A stretch of DNA of 64,000 nucleotides, taken from Campylobacterales bacterium. Lineage in GTDB: Bacteria > Campylobacterota > Campylobacteria > Campylobacterales > Sulfurimonadaceae. The translations under genes and the position numbers were made by a program. This document shows positions 51,059 through 58,784 of the stretch, piece after piece; position 1 is the stretch's first letter; every line of letters begins with the position of its first letter. The notes beneath the pieces were generated by a model. That model saw only the letters and a list, made by a program, of their open reading frames with translations, ran no database searches and was not told the origin of the DNA. The DNA is taken from assembly GCA_016938735.1 (NCBI GenBank), contig JAFGUB010000046.1, forward strand, positions 1-64,000. The letters run 5' to 3'.

Positions 51059-51226
51059 ATGCATGTACGCACCAAAAAACGACTCACCATTTGGCTGATG
51101 GCGGCCGCTTCGGCCTACTTGCTCTACAGCGGTATTACGATGTTGCAAATGCCGCAGGCAGAGGAAAATGCATCGTCACACAGTGCAGCGAGCCGTGCTG
51201 ACGAATCAGCACCGAGCAGTCGATAG
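51059..51226 (+). CDS. small single-pass membrane protein
   Basis: 55 aa open frame. A basic start (MHVRTKKR) is followed by one hydrophobic helix (LTIWLMAAASAYLLYSGITML) and a polar, Ser/Ala-rich tail. The positive-inside pattern suggests the tail faces the periplasm. A good -10 box sits seven bases before the ATG. I do not recognise a family. The last 92 bases overlap the 3' end of the agmatine deiminase gene on the other strand. The promoter and the clean hydrophobic helix make it more than a chance frame, but it stays unproven. Confidence 0.5.
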   Translation: MHVRTKKRLTIWLMAAASAYLLYSGITMLQMPQAEENASSHSAASRADESAPSSR

Positions 51227-52151
51227 GGACGATCTCGCGAAGGGGAAAAGCGGCCTTACATGTAGCGATGGCCTCTTCGTCGTGGGGGTCGTTGTAGATG
51301 GGCAGCAGTACCGCGCCGTTGAGGATGAGAAAGTTGGCGTAGGTGGCGGGCAGTCGTTCGTCTTCAAAAAAGATTGCTTCGGTCATGGGTAGGGCAATGA
51401 GGCGGTAGGGTTCGCCGCTGTTTTGTCTGAAGCTTTGCAGTTGAGCCTCCATCGCTTTGAGCGCTTCGTAATGCTCATCTTTAGGATCGTTACATGTAAT
51501 GTACATGATCGTCTGCGGATCGATAAAACGGGCCAGCGTATCGATATGGCTGTCGGTGTCATCACCCGCAAGGTAGCCGTGAGAGAGCCAGAGGATTTCG
51601 CTTACATGTAAGGTCTTTTTGAGCAGCGCTTCGGTCGCGGCTTTGTCCAGATGCGCGTTGCGGTTGGGGTTGAGCAGGCATTCTGCTGTGGTGAGCAGTA
51701 CCCCTTCGCCGTTGCTCTCAAGCGCTCCGCCCTCTAAAATTAGATCGATGGTTTGCGTGGGCAGGGTGTTGTAAGGCGCCATAAAGCGGCTGAGCCCATT
51801 GTCGCGCGAGGCGTCGAACTTGCCGCCCCAGCCCGTGAAGGTAAAGTCCAGCAGCTTGCCTTTGCCCTCTTCGATCACCGTAATGGCCGAGCAGTCGCGC
51901 GCCCAGGTGTCGTCGGTGCGGTAGTGCACGAAGTGAAGGTTGTGGGTATCTGCAAAGTAGCCGCTCACGCGCGCAATGTCGTCGCACACCACCACACAAG
52001 GCTCAAAGCGACGCACCGCGTCGATGATGTTTGTAAACGTCTCGCACGCCTCATCCAGATAAGGTGCCCAGTCGCTGTGCGCGTGGGGAAAAATCATCTG
52101 AATGTAGCTTTGAGGCTCAAATTCGGCCGGGTATCGGTTATTATTTCGCAT
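51135..52151 (-). CDS. agmatine deiminase / peptidyl-arginine deiminase family
   Basis: 338 aa enzyme of the agmatine deiminase family, which turns agmatine into N-carbamoylputrescine for polyamine synthesis. It begins YPAEFEPQSYIQMIFPHAHSD, with the YRTDDTWARDCSAI motif, the LILEGGALESNGEGVLLTTAECLL region, and LSHGYLAGDDTDSHIDTLARF with the catalytic His and Asp. The active-site cysteine normally near the C-terminus (GGxxHCxTxQxP) is seen in HGSLHCVTMHFP. ATG 52151 gives the normal family length, and its start codon overlaps the alr start. Three palindromes lie inside (51256, 51490, 51602). Confidence 0.88.
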   Translation of the reverse strand: MRNNNRYPAEFEPQSYIQMIFPHAHSDWAPYLDEACETFTNIIDAVRRFEPCVVVCDDIARVSGYFADTHNLHFVHYRTDDTWARDCSAITVIEEGKGKLLDFTFTGWGGKFDASRDNGLSRFMAPYNTLPTQTIDLILEGGALESNGEGVLLTTAECLLNPNRNAHLDKAATEALLKKTLHVSEILWLSHGYLAGDDTDSHIDTLARFIDPQTIMYITCNDPKDEHYEALKAMEAQLQSFRQNSGEPYRLIALPMTEAIFFEDERLPATYANFLILNGAVLLPIYNDPHDEEAIATCKAAFPLREIVPIDCSVLIRQHGSLHCVTMHFPLPAAFATS

Positions 52152-53157
52152 GGCATTTATCACTTTAAGCCGTAAGGTATTTTTTAACAATCTCGACATT
52201 ATAACCGAGCGGATCGGTAGCATTCATAAAGTCGCGCTGGTGCTCAAGGACAACGCGTATGGGCACGGACTTTTGCCGATCGCGCAGCTTGGAAGCGAGT
52301 ATGGCGTGCGTTATGCGGTGGTACGCAATCTCGCCGAAGCGAGCGCGGTAGAGCGCTTTTTTGATTCGGTGCTGGTGCTTGATGAGACACCCAAAATAGC
52401 GCAGCGCAACATCTCTTTCACCGTCAATGCCCTAGATAAAATCGAGCAGTTTGCACGCGGCGCTTTGGTGGAGCTCAAAGTCGATTCGGGGATGCACCGC
52501 AACGGCATTGCGCCATCGGAGCTTGCAGAGGCTTTTGCCCGTATAAAGCGCCATGGGCTTACATGTAAAGGGGTTTTTACCCACTACCGCAGCGCCGACG
52601 CGCTCTCAAGCGAGCTCTTTTGGCAGCGTCAAAATTTTGAATCGATCAAAGCGATTGCGCAGCGCCTCAGCCCCACGATGCTGCGCTTTCACAGCGCCAA
52701 CTCCGCCGCGCTCTTTCGTGGTGATTTTAGCGGTGAAGATCTGGTGCGCGTGGGCATCGCCGCGTATGGCTGCTTGGAGCTTGACGCCCCGCATCCCGCG
52801 CCGCCGCTGCAGCCCGTGCTCTCGCTTTGGGCCGAGCGTCAAAGCAGTAGATCGCTTCAAGCGGGGATGCGTATGGGCTACAACGCTACCGCGACGATGC
52901 CGCATGATGGAATCATCAGCGCGTATGACGTAGGCTACGCCGACGGCCTGCACCGAAGTGCTTCTAACCGCTATACCGCCCCAAACGGTGCGCGCCAGAT
53001 GGGGCGCATTTCGATGGACAATACCCTCTTTACATGTAAGGATGAGGAGCTGTGCATCTTTGATAATGCCAACCGTTTCGCGCAAGCTGCGGGCACGATC
53101 GGCTATGAGATTTTGACGGGGATGAATCCGAATTTTGAGCGGAGGATCGTCGATTAG
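52150..53157 (+). CDS. alr: alanine racemase
   Basis: Alr (335 aa) makes D-alanine for peptidoglycan. KVALVLKDNAYGHGLLPIAQ holds the PLP lysine (Lys33). VELKVDSGMHRNGI, RVGIAAYGC, RMGYNATATMPHDGIISAYDVGYADGL with the second catalytic tyrosine region, and GRISMDNTLF are standard. It is a little shorter than most Alr, as usual in this phylum. ATG 52150 overlaps the divergent agmatine deiminase ATG by two bases (CATG), so there is no gap between the genes; TATTAT at 52139-52144 may be its -10. Palindromes at 52559 and 53030 encode LTCK and FTCK. Confidence 0.93.
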   Translation: MAFITLSRKVFFNNLDIITERIGSIHKVALVLKDNAYGHGLLPIAQLGSEYGVRYAVVRNLAEASAVERFFDSVLVLDETPKIAQRNISFTVNALDKIEQFARGALVELKVDSGMHRNGIAPSELAEAFARIKRHGLTCKGVFTHYRSADALSSELFWQRQNFESIKAIAQRLSPTMLRFHSANSAALFRGDFSGEDLVRVGIAAYGCLELDAPHPAPPLQPVLSLWAERQSSRSLQAGMRMGYNATATMPHDGIISAYDVGYADGLHRSASNRYTAPNGARQMGRISMDNTLFTCKDEELCIFDNANRFAQAAGTIGYEILTGMNPNFERRIVD

Positions 53158-53540
53158 ACGCGGATGACGGCTTGGGGGTAGAGCACCCCGTCGATCCCCT
53201 CTAGCGCCAACGCTTCGATCTCTTCGTCTCGTTCGATACGGCAGAGAATCTTGGCGTCAAAAAGGTAGTGCTCCGCGCATTTTTGGATGGTTTTGGCAAG
53301 CGTCGAAGAGGTGACGATATAGGCGGAGCCGAGGTTGTGCGCGAAGATTGCCTCTTTGAGCGAAGCGACCTCAAGAGCGAAACTTAGGGTGTGGGCGCGC
53401 ATGTGTGTGATGAGCTCTAGTGCATTGGGCGCGAAGGTAACAAGCAACAGACTGTTAGGCGGAGTGTGCGCAATTTTTTCGATCTCATCGACATGAAACA
53501 GACGTTCTGAAGGGATGTACTGGTGGCCAAACAGTAGCAT
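53154..53540 (-). CDS. conserved protein, function unknown
   Basis: 128 aa soluble protein starting EMLLFGHQYIPSERLFHVDE. The segment FALEVASLKEAIFAHNLGSAYIVTSSTLAK has alternating strands and helices, somewhat like a Rossmann/TrkA-N half, but no glycine motif is present. I do not recognise it. ATG 53540 has GGAGGGG upstream and starts two bases after the stop of the preceding gene; the longer frame to 53633 overlaps that gene and is unlikely. Its stop overlaps the alr stop on the other strand. It is probably in an operon with rsmG. Confidence 0.65.
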   Translation of the reverse strand: MLLFGHQYIPSERLFHVDEIEKIAHTPPNSLLLVTFAPNALELITHMRAHTLSFALEVASLKEAIFAHNLGSAYIVTSSTLAKTIQKCAEHYLFDAKILCRIERDEEIEALALEGIDGVLYPQAVIRV

Positions 53541-53542
53541 CT

Positions 53543-53746
53543 CTACCCCTCCATACATTCGCGGCTGCAGTAGTAGCGTCCGCCTGAGAGCAGGGCGTCG
53601 CGGGTGCTCACAAAGGTGCCGCAGTGCGCACATGCGATCATTTCATCACTTGACTCGTTGGAGTGCTTGGAGAGGGGCTTTTTTTTGAAAAAGAGCCAAT
53701 AGACGGTGAAGAGTACAGCGATGAGTAGCAGGATTTTAAGCAGCAT
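53543..53746 (-). CDS. small PP0621-like membrane protein
   Basis: 67 aa protein: an N-terminal membrane helix (LLKILLLIAVLFTVYWLFF), a basic linker, and a possible zinc-binding CAHCGTFVSTRDALLSGGRYYCSRECMEG with the pattern CxxC-(18)-CxxxC. This matches the small PP0621/YHS-like proteins common in proteobacteria, whose function is unknown. It starts two bases after the rsmG stop and ends two bases before the next gene, so all three are one operon. Confidence 0.75.
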   Translation of the reverse strand: MLLKILLLIAVLFTVYWLFFKKKPLSKHSNESSDEMIACAHCGTFVSTRDALLSGGRYYCSRECMEG

Positions 53747-53748
53747 AG

Positions 53749-54336
53749 TTACCTTTCGATCAGAAGATAGTGGCGGTTTTCGGCTTTGATCACGCGATGT
53801 GGAAGCGTAGGCGGCAGTTCGTCATAGACTTTTTCGCCTTTGTAAAAGAGCAGCAGGGTTCCCGCTGTGCAAAAGGGCTCGCTTAACCTGAGCAATACAC
53901 CGGTATCGGTGACGGCGCGCGATGTGACCAGATCGAACGGTTCCGGTTCGAGGGCTTCAACACGGCAGTTGGCCACAGTGACGTGCTCAAGCCCCAGATC
54001 GGCTTTGATAAATTGTAAAAAACTGGCACGTTTGGCCAACGGTTCGACGAGCGTGAAGCGGCACTCCGTCAATGCAATCGCCAGCAGCATCCCCGGAAAC
54101 CCCGCGCCAGTACCGATATCCATAGCAGAGCGCACCGGCGGCAAAAACGAAAGGGGATAGAGCGCATCAATAATAAAGGCGTCTAGCTGTGCTTCGTTGC
54201 GTACGCCGCTGAGGTTGTGGACGCGGTTCCACTTAAAAAGCTGCTCTTTGTAGCGCTCTATGCGCACATACGCTTGCGTGCCGAGTGAAATACCGCAGCT
54301 TTGCATTGCCGATTCGATCGTTCCCATAAGTTTCAT
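53749..54336 (-). CDS. rsmG: 16S rRNA (guanine527-N7)-methyltransferase
   Basis: RsmG/GidB (195 aa) methylates G527 of 16S rRNA with S-adenosylmethionine. The SAM site is SAMDIGTGAGFPGMLLAIAL, with TLVEPLAKRASFLQF as motif II and FDLVTSRAVTDTGVLLRL as the RNA-binding end. FKWNRVHNLSGVR at the N-terminus is typical. ATG 54336 (or 54327) is the likely start; TTG 54354 is possible. It is the first gene of a three-gene operon and diverges from the flavoprotein operon. Confidence 0.92.
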   Translation of the reverse strand: MKLMGTIESAMQSCGISLGTQAYVRIERYKEQLFKWNRVHNLSGVRNEAQLDAFIIDALYPLSFLPPVRSAMDIGTGAGFPGMLLAIALTECRFTLVEPLAKRASFLQFIKADLGLEHVTVANCRVEALEPEPFDLVTSRAVTDTGVLLRLSEPFCTAGTLLLFYKGEKVYDELPPTLPHRVIKAENRHYLLIER

Positions 54337-54354
54337 ATCCGATATAGAAGTCAA

Positions 54355-54545
54355 AAATTATAGCATCAGCCCCTTGAAATTGCCCCGACTTATACGCAGA
54401 ATAATTACGATTGATTATACAATCACATTTTTATCACGCTTTTACGTAAAACCAATCACATAAGAATTGATTATTTGAAAATAAGCGGCTTTTAAACTTT
54501 TATTGCCTAATGCGGTATCACAATTTTTTATAAAGAGGAGATCAC
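54355..54545. promoter_or_regulatory. AT-rich divergent regulatory gap (rsmG / flavoprotein operon)
   Basis: About 190 bp without a gene. It contains TGATT-ATAC-AATCA (54412-54425), a perfect 5-bp-arm inverted repeat, and AATCA (54454-54458) with TGATT (54468-54472) as a second, wider-spaced pair. These could be half-sites for a regulator of the operon. AAAGAGGAG precedes ATG 54546. No palindrome TTACATGTAA occurs here. Confidence 0.45.
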
Positions 54546-55946
54546 ATGTCCATGACACGAAGAGATGCATTCAAAGTTGCGGGTGCTACCGCTGCGGTAG
54601 CGGCGGCTGCCACCTTTACCGGTTGCGCCAAAGCCGAGGGGGCTGCTCCGGCGGTCGCCCCGTCACAGTCACATGTGACGCTGATGCCAAAATCCAAGGG
54701 CAAGCGCGTCGTGATTATCGGTGCAGGCTTTGGCGGTCTTGCTGCGGCAAAGTACATTCGCAAGCAGGATGCAAGCATCGAAGTGGTGGTTTTGGATAGG
54801 CGCGACATCTTTATGTCTTGCCCCTTTAGCAACTCTTTGTTAGGCGGTCTTGAGGATGTGACGCTCGATACGCTGACACGCGATCTGTATGCCGGAGCGG
54901 CGAAATACGGCTATCGTTTGGAGCAGTGCACGGTGACGGGTATCGACCGTGCTTCCAAGACGGTCATGACCAGCTGCGGCAGCGTCGATTATGATATTTT
55001 GGTGCTCTCTCCGGGGATCGACTACGACTACAAGGGGCAGTTTCCCGAGTGGTCGGATGAGAAGATTCGTCACGTACAGCAGCAGGCCCCTGCCGCTTTG
55101 ATGGCCGGCAGTGAGCACCTTGCGCTCAAGCGCATGATGGACAACATGGACGGCGGCAACGTCATTATCACCGTTCCCGCCGGTAAGTATCGCTGCCCGC
55201 CCGCTCCGTTTGAGCGTGCGAGCATGATTGCTGCGTATATGAAAAAAGAGGGTATCGAAGGCAAGGTGATCATCCTCAATGCCACTAAAAATATCGCTAA
55301 AGGTAAAGCCTTCAAAGAAGTTTGGGCCGATAAGTACTCCGGCTTGATCGAACACCGAGACGATTGTACGATCACTGACATCGATCTGACCAACAACAAA
55401 ATCCACTACAAGCAGATTGTGGGTGTAGACAAGGAAGAGAAAGAGATTGTTGAAACAAAAGTAGAGTCTTTTGCCGTGCTGAACTTTATTCCCAAAAATA
55501 AGGCCAATGCGGTTGTGGCGATGAGCGGTGTCAAAACCAATGCTTGGGGCGGTGTGATCATGAACGGCGCAAGCTTCCAATCTAAAGATGACAAGCATGT
55601 TTACGCCATCGGAGACGTTGTCGGACACGGTGTACCGCCTTCGGGGCAAACGGCCAACTGGACGGCTAAAGAGGCGGTCAAAGAGATTGTCGCACAGCTC
55701 AATGCTCATGAGCCTTACAAGCTCAATTTACCCTACAGTGCGGCGAATGTTTGTTACTCTATGGTCACCGACGGGCCGGAAGAGGCGATCATGGTAACGC
55801 ATGACTTCTCGTTCAACGGTACTGTGATTGCGGCTAAAGCGACGGTGCCGCATCCCAAAGACGGTGACGGTAAATACCGTTCAAAAGGCCTTGCCAAGGC
55901 GACCCGCGAGTGGTATCGCGGTATCTTAGATGACATGTTTATGTAA
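54546..55946 (+). CDS. FCSD-like sulfide dehydrogenase flavoprotein
   Basis: 466 aa periplasmic flavoprotein exported by the Tat pathway (TRRDAFKVAGATAAVAAAAT). It resembles FccB, the FAD subunit of flavocytochrome c sulfide dehydrogenase: KRVVIIGAGFGGLAAAKYIR binds FAD, MSCPFSNSLLGG and KYRCPPAPFERASMIAAYMK are family signatures, and VYAIGDVVGHGVPPSG closes the FAD site. FccB normally has a second redox cysteine in a GWCPVD segment; here the aligned stretch reads NAWGGVIMNGASF, so that cysteine seems absent. It is followed after nine bases by a Rieske protein and then a cytochrome, in place of FccA. Sulfide or another reduced sulfur compound is the likely substrate. Confidence 0.82.
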   Translation: MSMTRRDAFKVAGATAAVAAAATFTGCAKAEGAAPAVAPSQSHVTLMPKSKGKRVVIIGAGFGGLAAAKYIRKQDASIEVVVLDRRDIFMSCPFSNSLLGGLEDVTLDTLTRDLYAGAAKYGYRLEQCTVTGIDRASKTVMTSCGSVDYDILVLSPGIDYDYKGQFPEWSDEKIRHVQQQAPAALMAGSEHLALKRMMDNMDGGNVIITVPAGKYRCPPAPFERASMIAAYMKKEGIEGKVIILNATKNIAKGKAFKEVWADKYSGLIEHRDDCTITDIDLTNNKIHYKQIVGVDKEEKEIVETKVESFAVLNFIPKNKANAVVAMSGVKTNAWGGVIMNGASFQSKDDKHVYAIGDVVGHGVPPSGQTANWTAKEAVKEIVAQLNAHEPYKLNLPYSAANVCYSMVTDGPEEAIMVTHDFSFNGTVIAAKATVPHPKDGDGKYRSKGLAKATREWYRGILDDMFM

Positions 55947-55955
55947 GAAGGTTGA

Positions 55956-56687
55956 ATGAATCGCAGAGATTTTATTAAAATGGGTGCACTCGGGGGCGTG
56001 ATCGTTCTCACCCGCCCGTCTTTGATTGATCAGAAGTTGTTTGCGCACGATGGGCGTCTGTATGAATCGTTTGAAAAAGTACAGCTTGTCGATGAAGAGG
56101 GCACCCCTATCAAGGCATCTGCCTTGGAGGTGGATGTGGATTATATTTTTCAGTATCCACATGCGGGTACCCCCTGTATCTTACTCAATCTCAGCGAAAA
56201 GAGCGAGGTCAACGTCGAGCTCAAAGATGCACTCGGTGATATTTATCTGTGGAGCGAAGGGGTCGGCAAGAGCGGCTCTATCGTGGCCTACTCCGCGATC
56301 TGTTCGCATGCGCTGACCCATCCCAACAAAAGCGAAAGCTTTTTCGCTTATGTCCCCAAAGGTAAAGCTTCGGCGGCGATCGAGAAGGGTGGAGCCATCG
56401 TCTGCTCGTCTCATCTATCGTCGTTCGATCCTCGTAACGGCGGTAAAGTATTGGGCGGGCCGGCCGATCAGCCTTTGGCCTCAATTGTGCTGGAGCACAA
56501 CGCTCAAGATGATACATTATGGGCGGTAGGCGTGCTGGGAAGTGCCAAGTTCAACGACTACTTCAACGCTTTCAAGACGGAGATGGACCGAGACTGGGGC
56601 GGAAAGCGACAGGCTAAAAAGCTGGTGAAGATATCGGCTCCGACCGTGAAACTGACCAAGTTCACCAAAGAAGTGATTCAATACTAA
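55956..56687 (+). CDS. Tat-exported Rieske [2Fe-2S] protein
   Basis: 243 aa iron-sulfur protein. The Tat signal NRRDFIKMGALGGVIVLTRP is followed by a beta domain, then YSAICSHALTHPN and VCSSHLSSFDPRNGGKVLGG. These give the CxH and CxxH Rieske ligands. The 31 residues between them exceed the 15-17 of typical Rieske proteins. The downstream GPADQPLASI resembles arsenite-oxidase and bc-type Rieske ends. It lies between the FCSD-like flavoprotein and a cytochrome, so it probably relays electrons from the flavoprotein. Genes on both sides are within ten bases. Confidence 0.8.
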   Translation: MNRRDFIKMGALGGVIVLTRPSLIDQKLFAHDGRLYESFEKVQLVDEEGTPIKASALEVDVDYIFQYPHAGTPCILLNLSEKSEVNVELKDALGDIYLWSEGVGKSGSIVAYSAICSHALTHPNKSESFFAYVPKGKASAAIEKGGAIVCSSHLSSFDPRNGGKVLGGPADQPLASIVLEHNAQDDTLWAVGVLGSAKFNDYFNAFKTEMDRDWGGKRQAKKLVKISAPTVKLTKFTKEVIQY

Positions 56688-56695
56688 GGATACCC

Positions 56696-57109
56696 ATGAA
56701 AAAGATGCTTTTGATTGCTCTTGCGCTGTGCATGGCGCTACCGCTTTTGGCCAACGACGACTCAAAACTCAAACGCAAGCAAGACATGCAGATGCTCGCA
56801 AGCGGTTTGCGGCTGTTGCAAGACGGTTTGATTTACAACAATAAAAGCCTGATGCTGAGTGGCGTTGATATGATCGAAAAAGGGGAGAAGAACCTGCTTT
56901 CCGCCCATGGTGAAGGACTTAAAAAATACCTTCCCGGCGATACCGCCTATGCCTATAAGTACGCCGAAAAAGCGGCGCAACGCATTGCCGATTACTCTAA
57001 AGAGCTTAGCGAGCAGGTCAAAGATAAGAAAGACTACACCAAAATTTCCGAAACCTATGCTTACATCATCAACGAATGTGCGGGCTGCCATCTACGTATT
57101 CGTAAATAA
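56696..57109 (+). CDS. c'-like cytochrome with C-terminal heme
   Basis: 137 aa secreted protein. The signal peptide (KKMLLIALALCMALPLLA) is followed by helices LKRKQDMQMLASGLRLLQDG, GVDMIEKGEKNLLSAHGEGL and QRIADYSKELSEQVKDKKDY. A single heme site, INECAGCHLRIRK, stands at the C-terminus. Four helices with a terminal CxxCH is the plan of class II cytochromes (c' type). As the last gene of the operon it would be the electron acceptor of the FCSD-like/Rieske pair. Its gene ends before the palindrome hairpin shared with ribA. Confidence 0.85.
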   Translation: MKKMLLIALALCMALPLLANDDSKLKRKQDMQMLASGLRLLQDGLIYNNKSLMLSGVDMIEKGEKNLLSAHGEGLKKYLPGDTAYAYKYAEKAAQRIADYSKELSEQVKDKKDYTKISETYAYIINECAGCHLRIRK

Positions 57110-57118
57110 ATCCTCTTT

Positions 57119-57147
57119 TTACATGTAAGGCCGCACCTTACATGTAA
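57119..57147. repeat. perfect inverted pair of palindromes between convergent genes
   Basis: TTACATGTAAGG (57119-57130), loop CCGCA, CCTTACATGTAA (57136-57147): a perfect 12-bp stem made of two palindrome copies. It lies between the cytochrome gene and ribA, which converge. T5 precedes it on the plus strand, but no U-run follows on either transcript. Confidence 0.85.
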
Positions 57148-57150
57148 GCC

Positions 57151-57714
57151 TTAAATCAAATGTCCCATCTCATCGCGTTTCACCTGTAAATAGCCGCTGT
57201 TAAACTCGTTGGGCGTCATGACGATGGGAATGCGCTGGACGATCTCGATCCCTTCGAGTGATTGGACCTTTTTGGGATTGTTGGTGAGCAGACGGATTTT
57301 GGAGATGCCGAAATGGCTCAAAACGGTTGTTACCATTTCATAGCTACGCTGATCCGCAGCAAAACCTAGCTGGTGGTTGGCTTCGACGGTATTGAGTCCC
57401 CGATCTTGCAAGGCGTAAGCGTTGATCTTGTTAAGCAATCCGATATTGCGCCCCTCCTGCCGTAGATAGATCACCATTCCGCCCTCTTTGCCGATCAGAT
57501 CCAGCGCGTATTCGAGCTGGTCTCGACAGTCGCATTTGAGCGAACCGATGGCATCACCGGTGAGACATTCAGAGTGGATACGCACCAGAGGAATTTCCGG
57601 TAATACGGGCGTATAAATCGCTAGATGTTCTTTGTGCCCTTCTTTAAATGCTTTGACTTTGAAATGGCCGAATCTGGAGGGGAGATTGGCCTCTTGAGAG
57701 ATCTCTATATTCAT
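57151..57714 (-). CDS. ribA: GTP cyclohydrolase II
   Basis: RibA (187 aa) opens GTP for riboflavin synthesis. [24 protein letters not shown] carries the three zinc cysteines, and [20 protein letters not shown] the catalytic region. [22 protein letters not shown] is standard. It is the single-domain form; there is no DHBP synthase fused at the N-terminus. The start is ATG 57714; the open frame to 58233 runs through hemB and is not real. A TACAAT box (57759-57754) provides its promoter. Confidence 0.93.
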   Translation of the reverse strand: MNIEISQEANLPSRFGHFKVKAFKEGHKEHLAIYTPVLPEIPLVRIHSECLTGDAIGSLKCDCRDQLEYALDLIGKEGGMVIYLRQEGRNIGLLNKINAYALQDRGLNTVEANHQLGFAADQRSYEMVTTVLSHFGISKIRLLTNNPKKVQSLEGIEIVQRIPIVMTPNEFNSGYLQVKRDEMGHLI

Positions 57715-57734
57715 AACTTTAATCTTTTTGTGGC

Positions 57735-57759
57735 TAGAATATTTGTTTTTAAGATTGTA
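57735..57759. promoter_or_regulatory. divergent promoters of ribA and hemB
   Basis: TAGAAT at 57735-57740 fits hemB on the plus strand, and TACAAT at 57759-57754 fits ribA on the minus strand. The two converge within the 60-bp gap, with each transcript crossing the other's -10. Confidence 0.4.
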
Positions 57760-57774
57760 CCCAACGGAGCTGAA

Positions 57775-58740
57775 ATGTTTCAACGATTCCGCCGCAAACG
57801 CCTGAATTCGCAGCTGCGCGCACTGGTGCGTGAGCATCACGTTCGCGTCGATGATTTTATCTATCCGCTTTTTATACGCAGCGGAGAGGGGGTGAAAATT
57901 GAGATCGCCTCCATGCCGGGCGTCTATCAGATGAGCATCGATGTGATGGTGCGTGAATGCGAAACGCTCAAGGTGCTGGGGTTGCATAGCGTTATCTTGT
58001 TCGGTATTCCCGACGTCAAGGACTCTATCGGCTCGGATGCACTCAGTGAACACGGCATGATCGCCCGTGCCATCCGCGCGCTCAAGCAGGCACATCCTGA
58101 TATGTTCGTGGTGAGTGATCTGTGCTTTTGCGAATATACCGACCACGGACACTGCGGCATTATCGATCATGTGCATCAGACGGTGAATAACGACGCCACG
58201 CTTGAGATCTCCGCCAGACAGGCGCTCGTACACGCCAAAGCGGGCGTCGATATGATCGCTCCTTCGGGAATGATGGACGGTATTATCGAGACACTTCGCT
58301 TGGGACTAGACGGTGCAGGTTATGAAAGCTTGCCGATCATGGCCTATTCTACCAAGTTTGCCAGCGGCTACTACGGCCCATTTCGTGACGTTGCCGAATC
58401 AACACCCAGCTTTGGTGATCGATCCAGCTATCAGATGGATCCAGCCAACCGTCGCGAAGCCATTGCCGAGAGTCTGGAGGATGAGGCGCAGGGGGCGGAT
58501 ATTTTGATGGTGAAGCCCGCGCTGGCTTATCTCGACATCATCCGCGATATTCGCGAACGCAGCAGCCTTCCCATTGCCGCTTACAACGTCAGCGGAGAGT
58601 ACGCGATGCTCAAACATGCGGGCGCGGCGGGGCTGATTGATTATGAGCGGGTGATGATGGAAACGATGCTTTCATTTAAGCGAGCAGGTGCCGATATCAT
58701 TATCAGCTACCATGCAAAAGAGGTTGCAAATCTCTTATAA
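57775..58740 (+). CDS. hemB: delta-aminolevulinic acid dehydratase
   Basis: HemB (321 aa) joins two aminolevulinates to porphobilinogen for heme synthesis. [15 protein letters not shown] has the metal cysteines, [17 protein letters not shown] and [15 protein letters not shown] the two Schiff-base lysines, and [16 protein letters not shown] the usual C-terminal segment. ATG 57775 follows CGGAG by six bases; the frame from 57625 is antisense to ribA. The heavy use of cytochromes here fits a need for heme. argF follows 44 bases later. Confidence 0.95.
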   Translation: MFQRFRRKRLNSQLRALVREHHVRVDDFIYPLFIRSGEGVKIEIASMPGVYQMSIDVMVRECETLKVLGLHSVILFGIPDVKDSIGSDALSEHGMIARAIRALKQAHPDMFVVSDLCFCEYTDHGHCGIIDHVHQTVNNDATLEISARQALVHAKAGVDMIAPSGMMDGIIETLRLGLDGAGYESLPIMAYSTKFASGYYGPFRDVAESTPSFGDRSSYQMDPANRREAIAESLEDEAQGADILMVKPALAYLDIIRDIRERSSLPIAAYNVSGEYAMLKHAGAAGLIDYERVMMETMLSFKRAGADIIISYHAKEVANLL

Positions 58741-58784
58741 TGTGCTACCATTATCGACACGCAAAGCGCTAATAAAGGGTATTA

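Noticed and set aside
54412-54425. Canonical FNR/CRP box before the flavoprotein operon
   Set aside because: TGATT-ATAC-AATCA is symmetric but does not match TTGAT-N4-ATCAA exactly, so I list it only as an operator-like repeat.
20284-57147. Palindromes as ordinary intrinsic terminators
   Set aside because: The hairpin pairs have no U-run after them, and most copies lie singly inside genes. Only 30115-30133 looks like a classical terminator.
57715-58233. N-terminal extension of ribA (bifunctional RibBA)
   Set aside because: The extension is antisense to hemB and does not resemble DHBP synthase; ATG 57714 starts a normal RibA.
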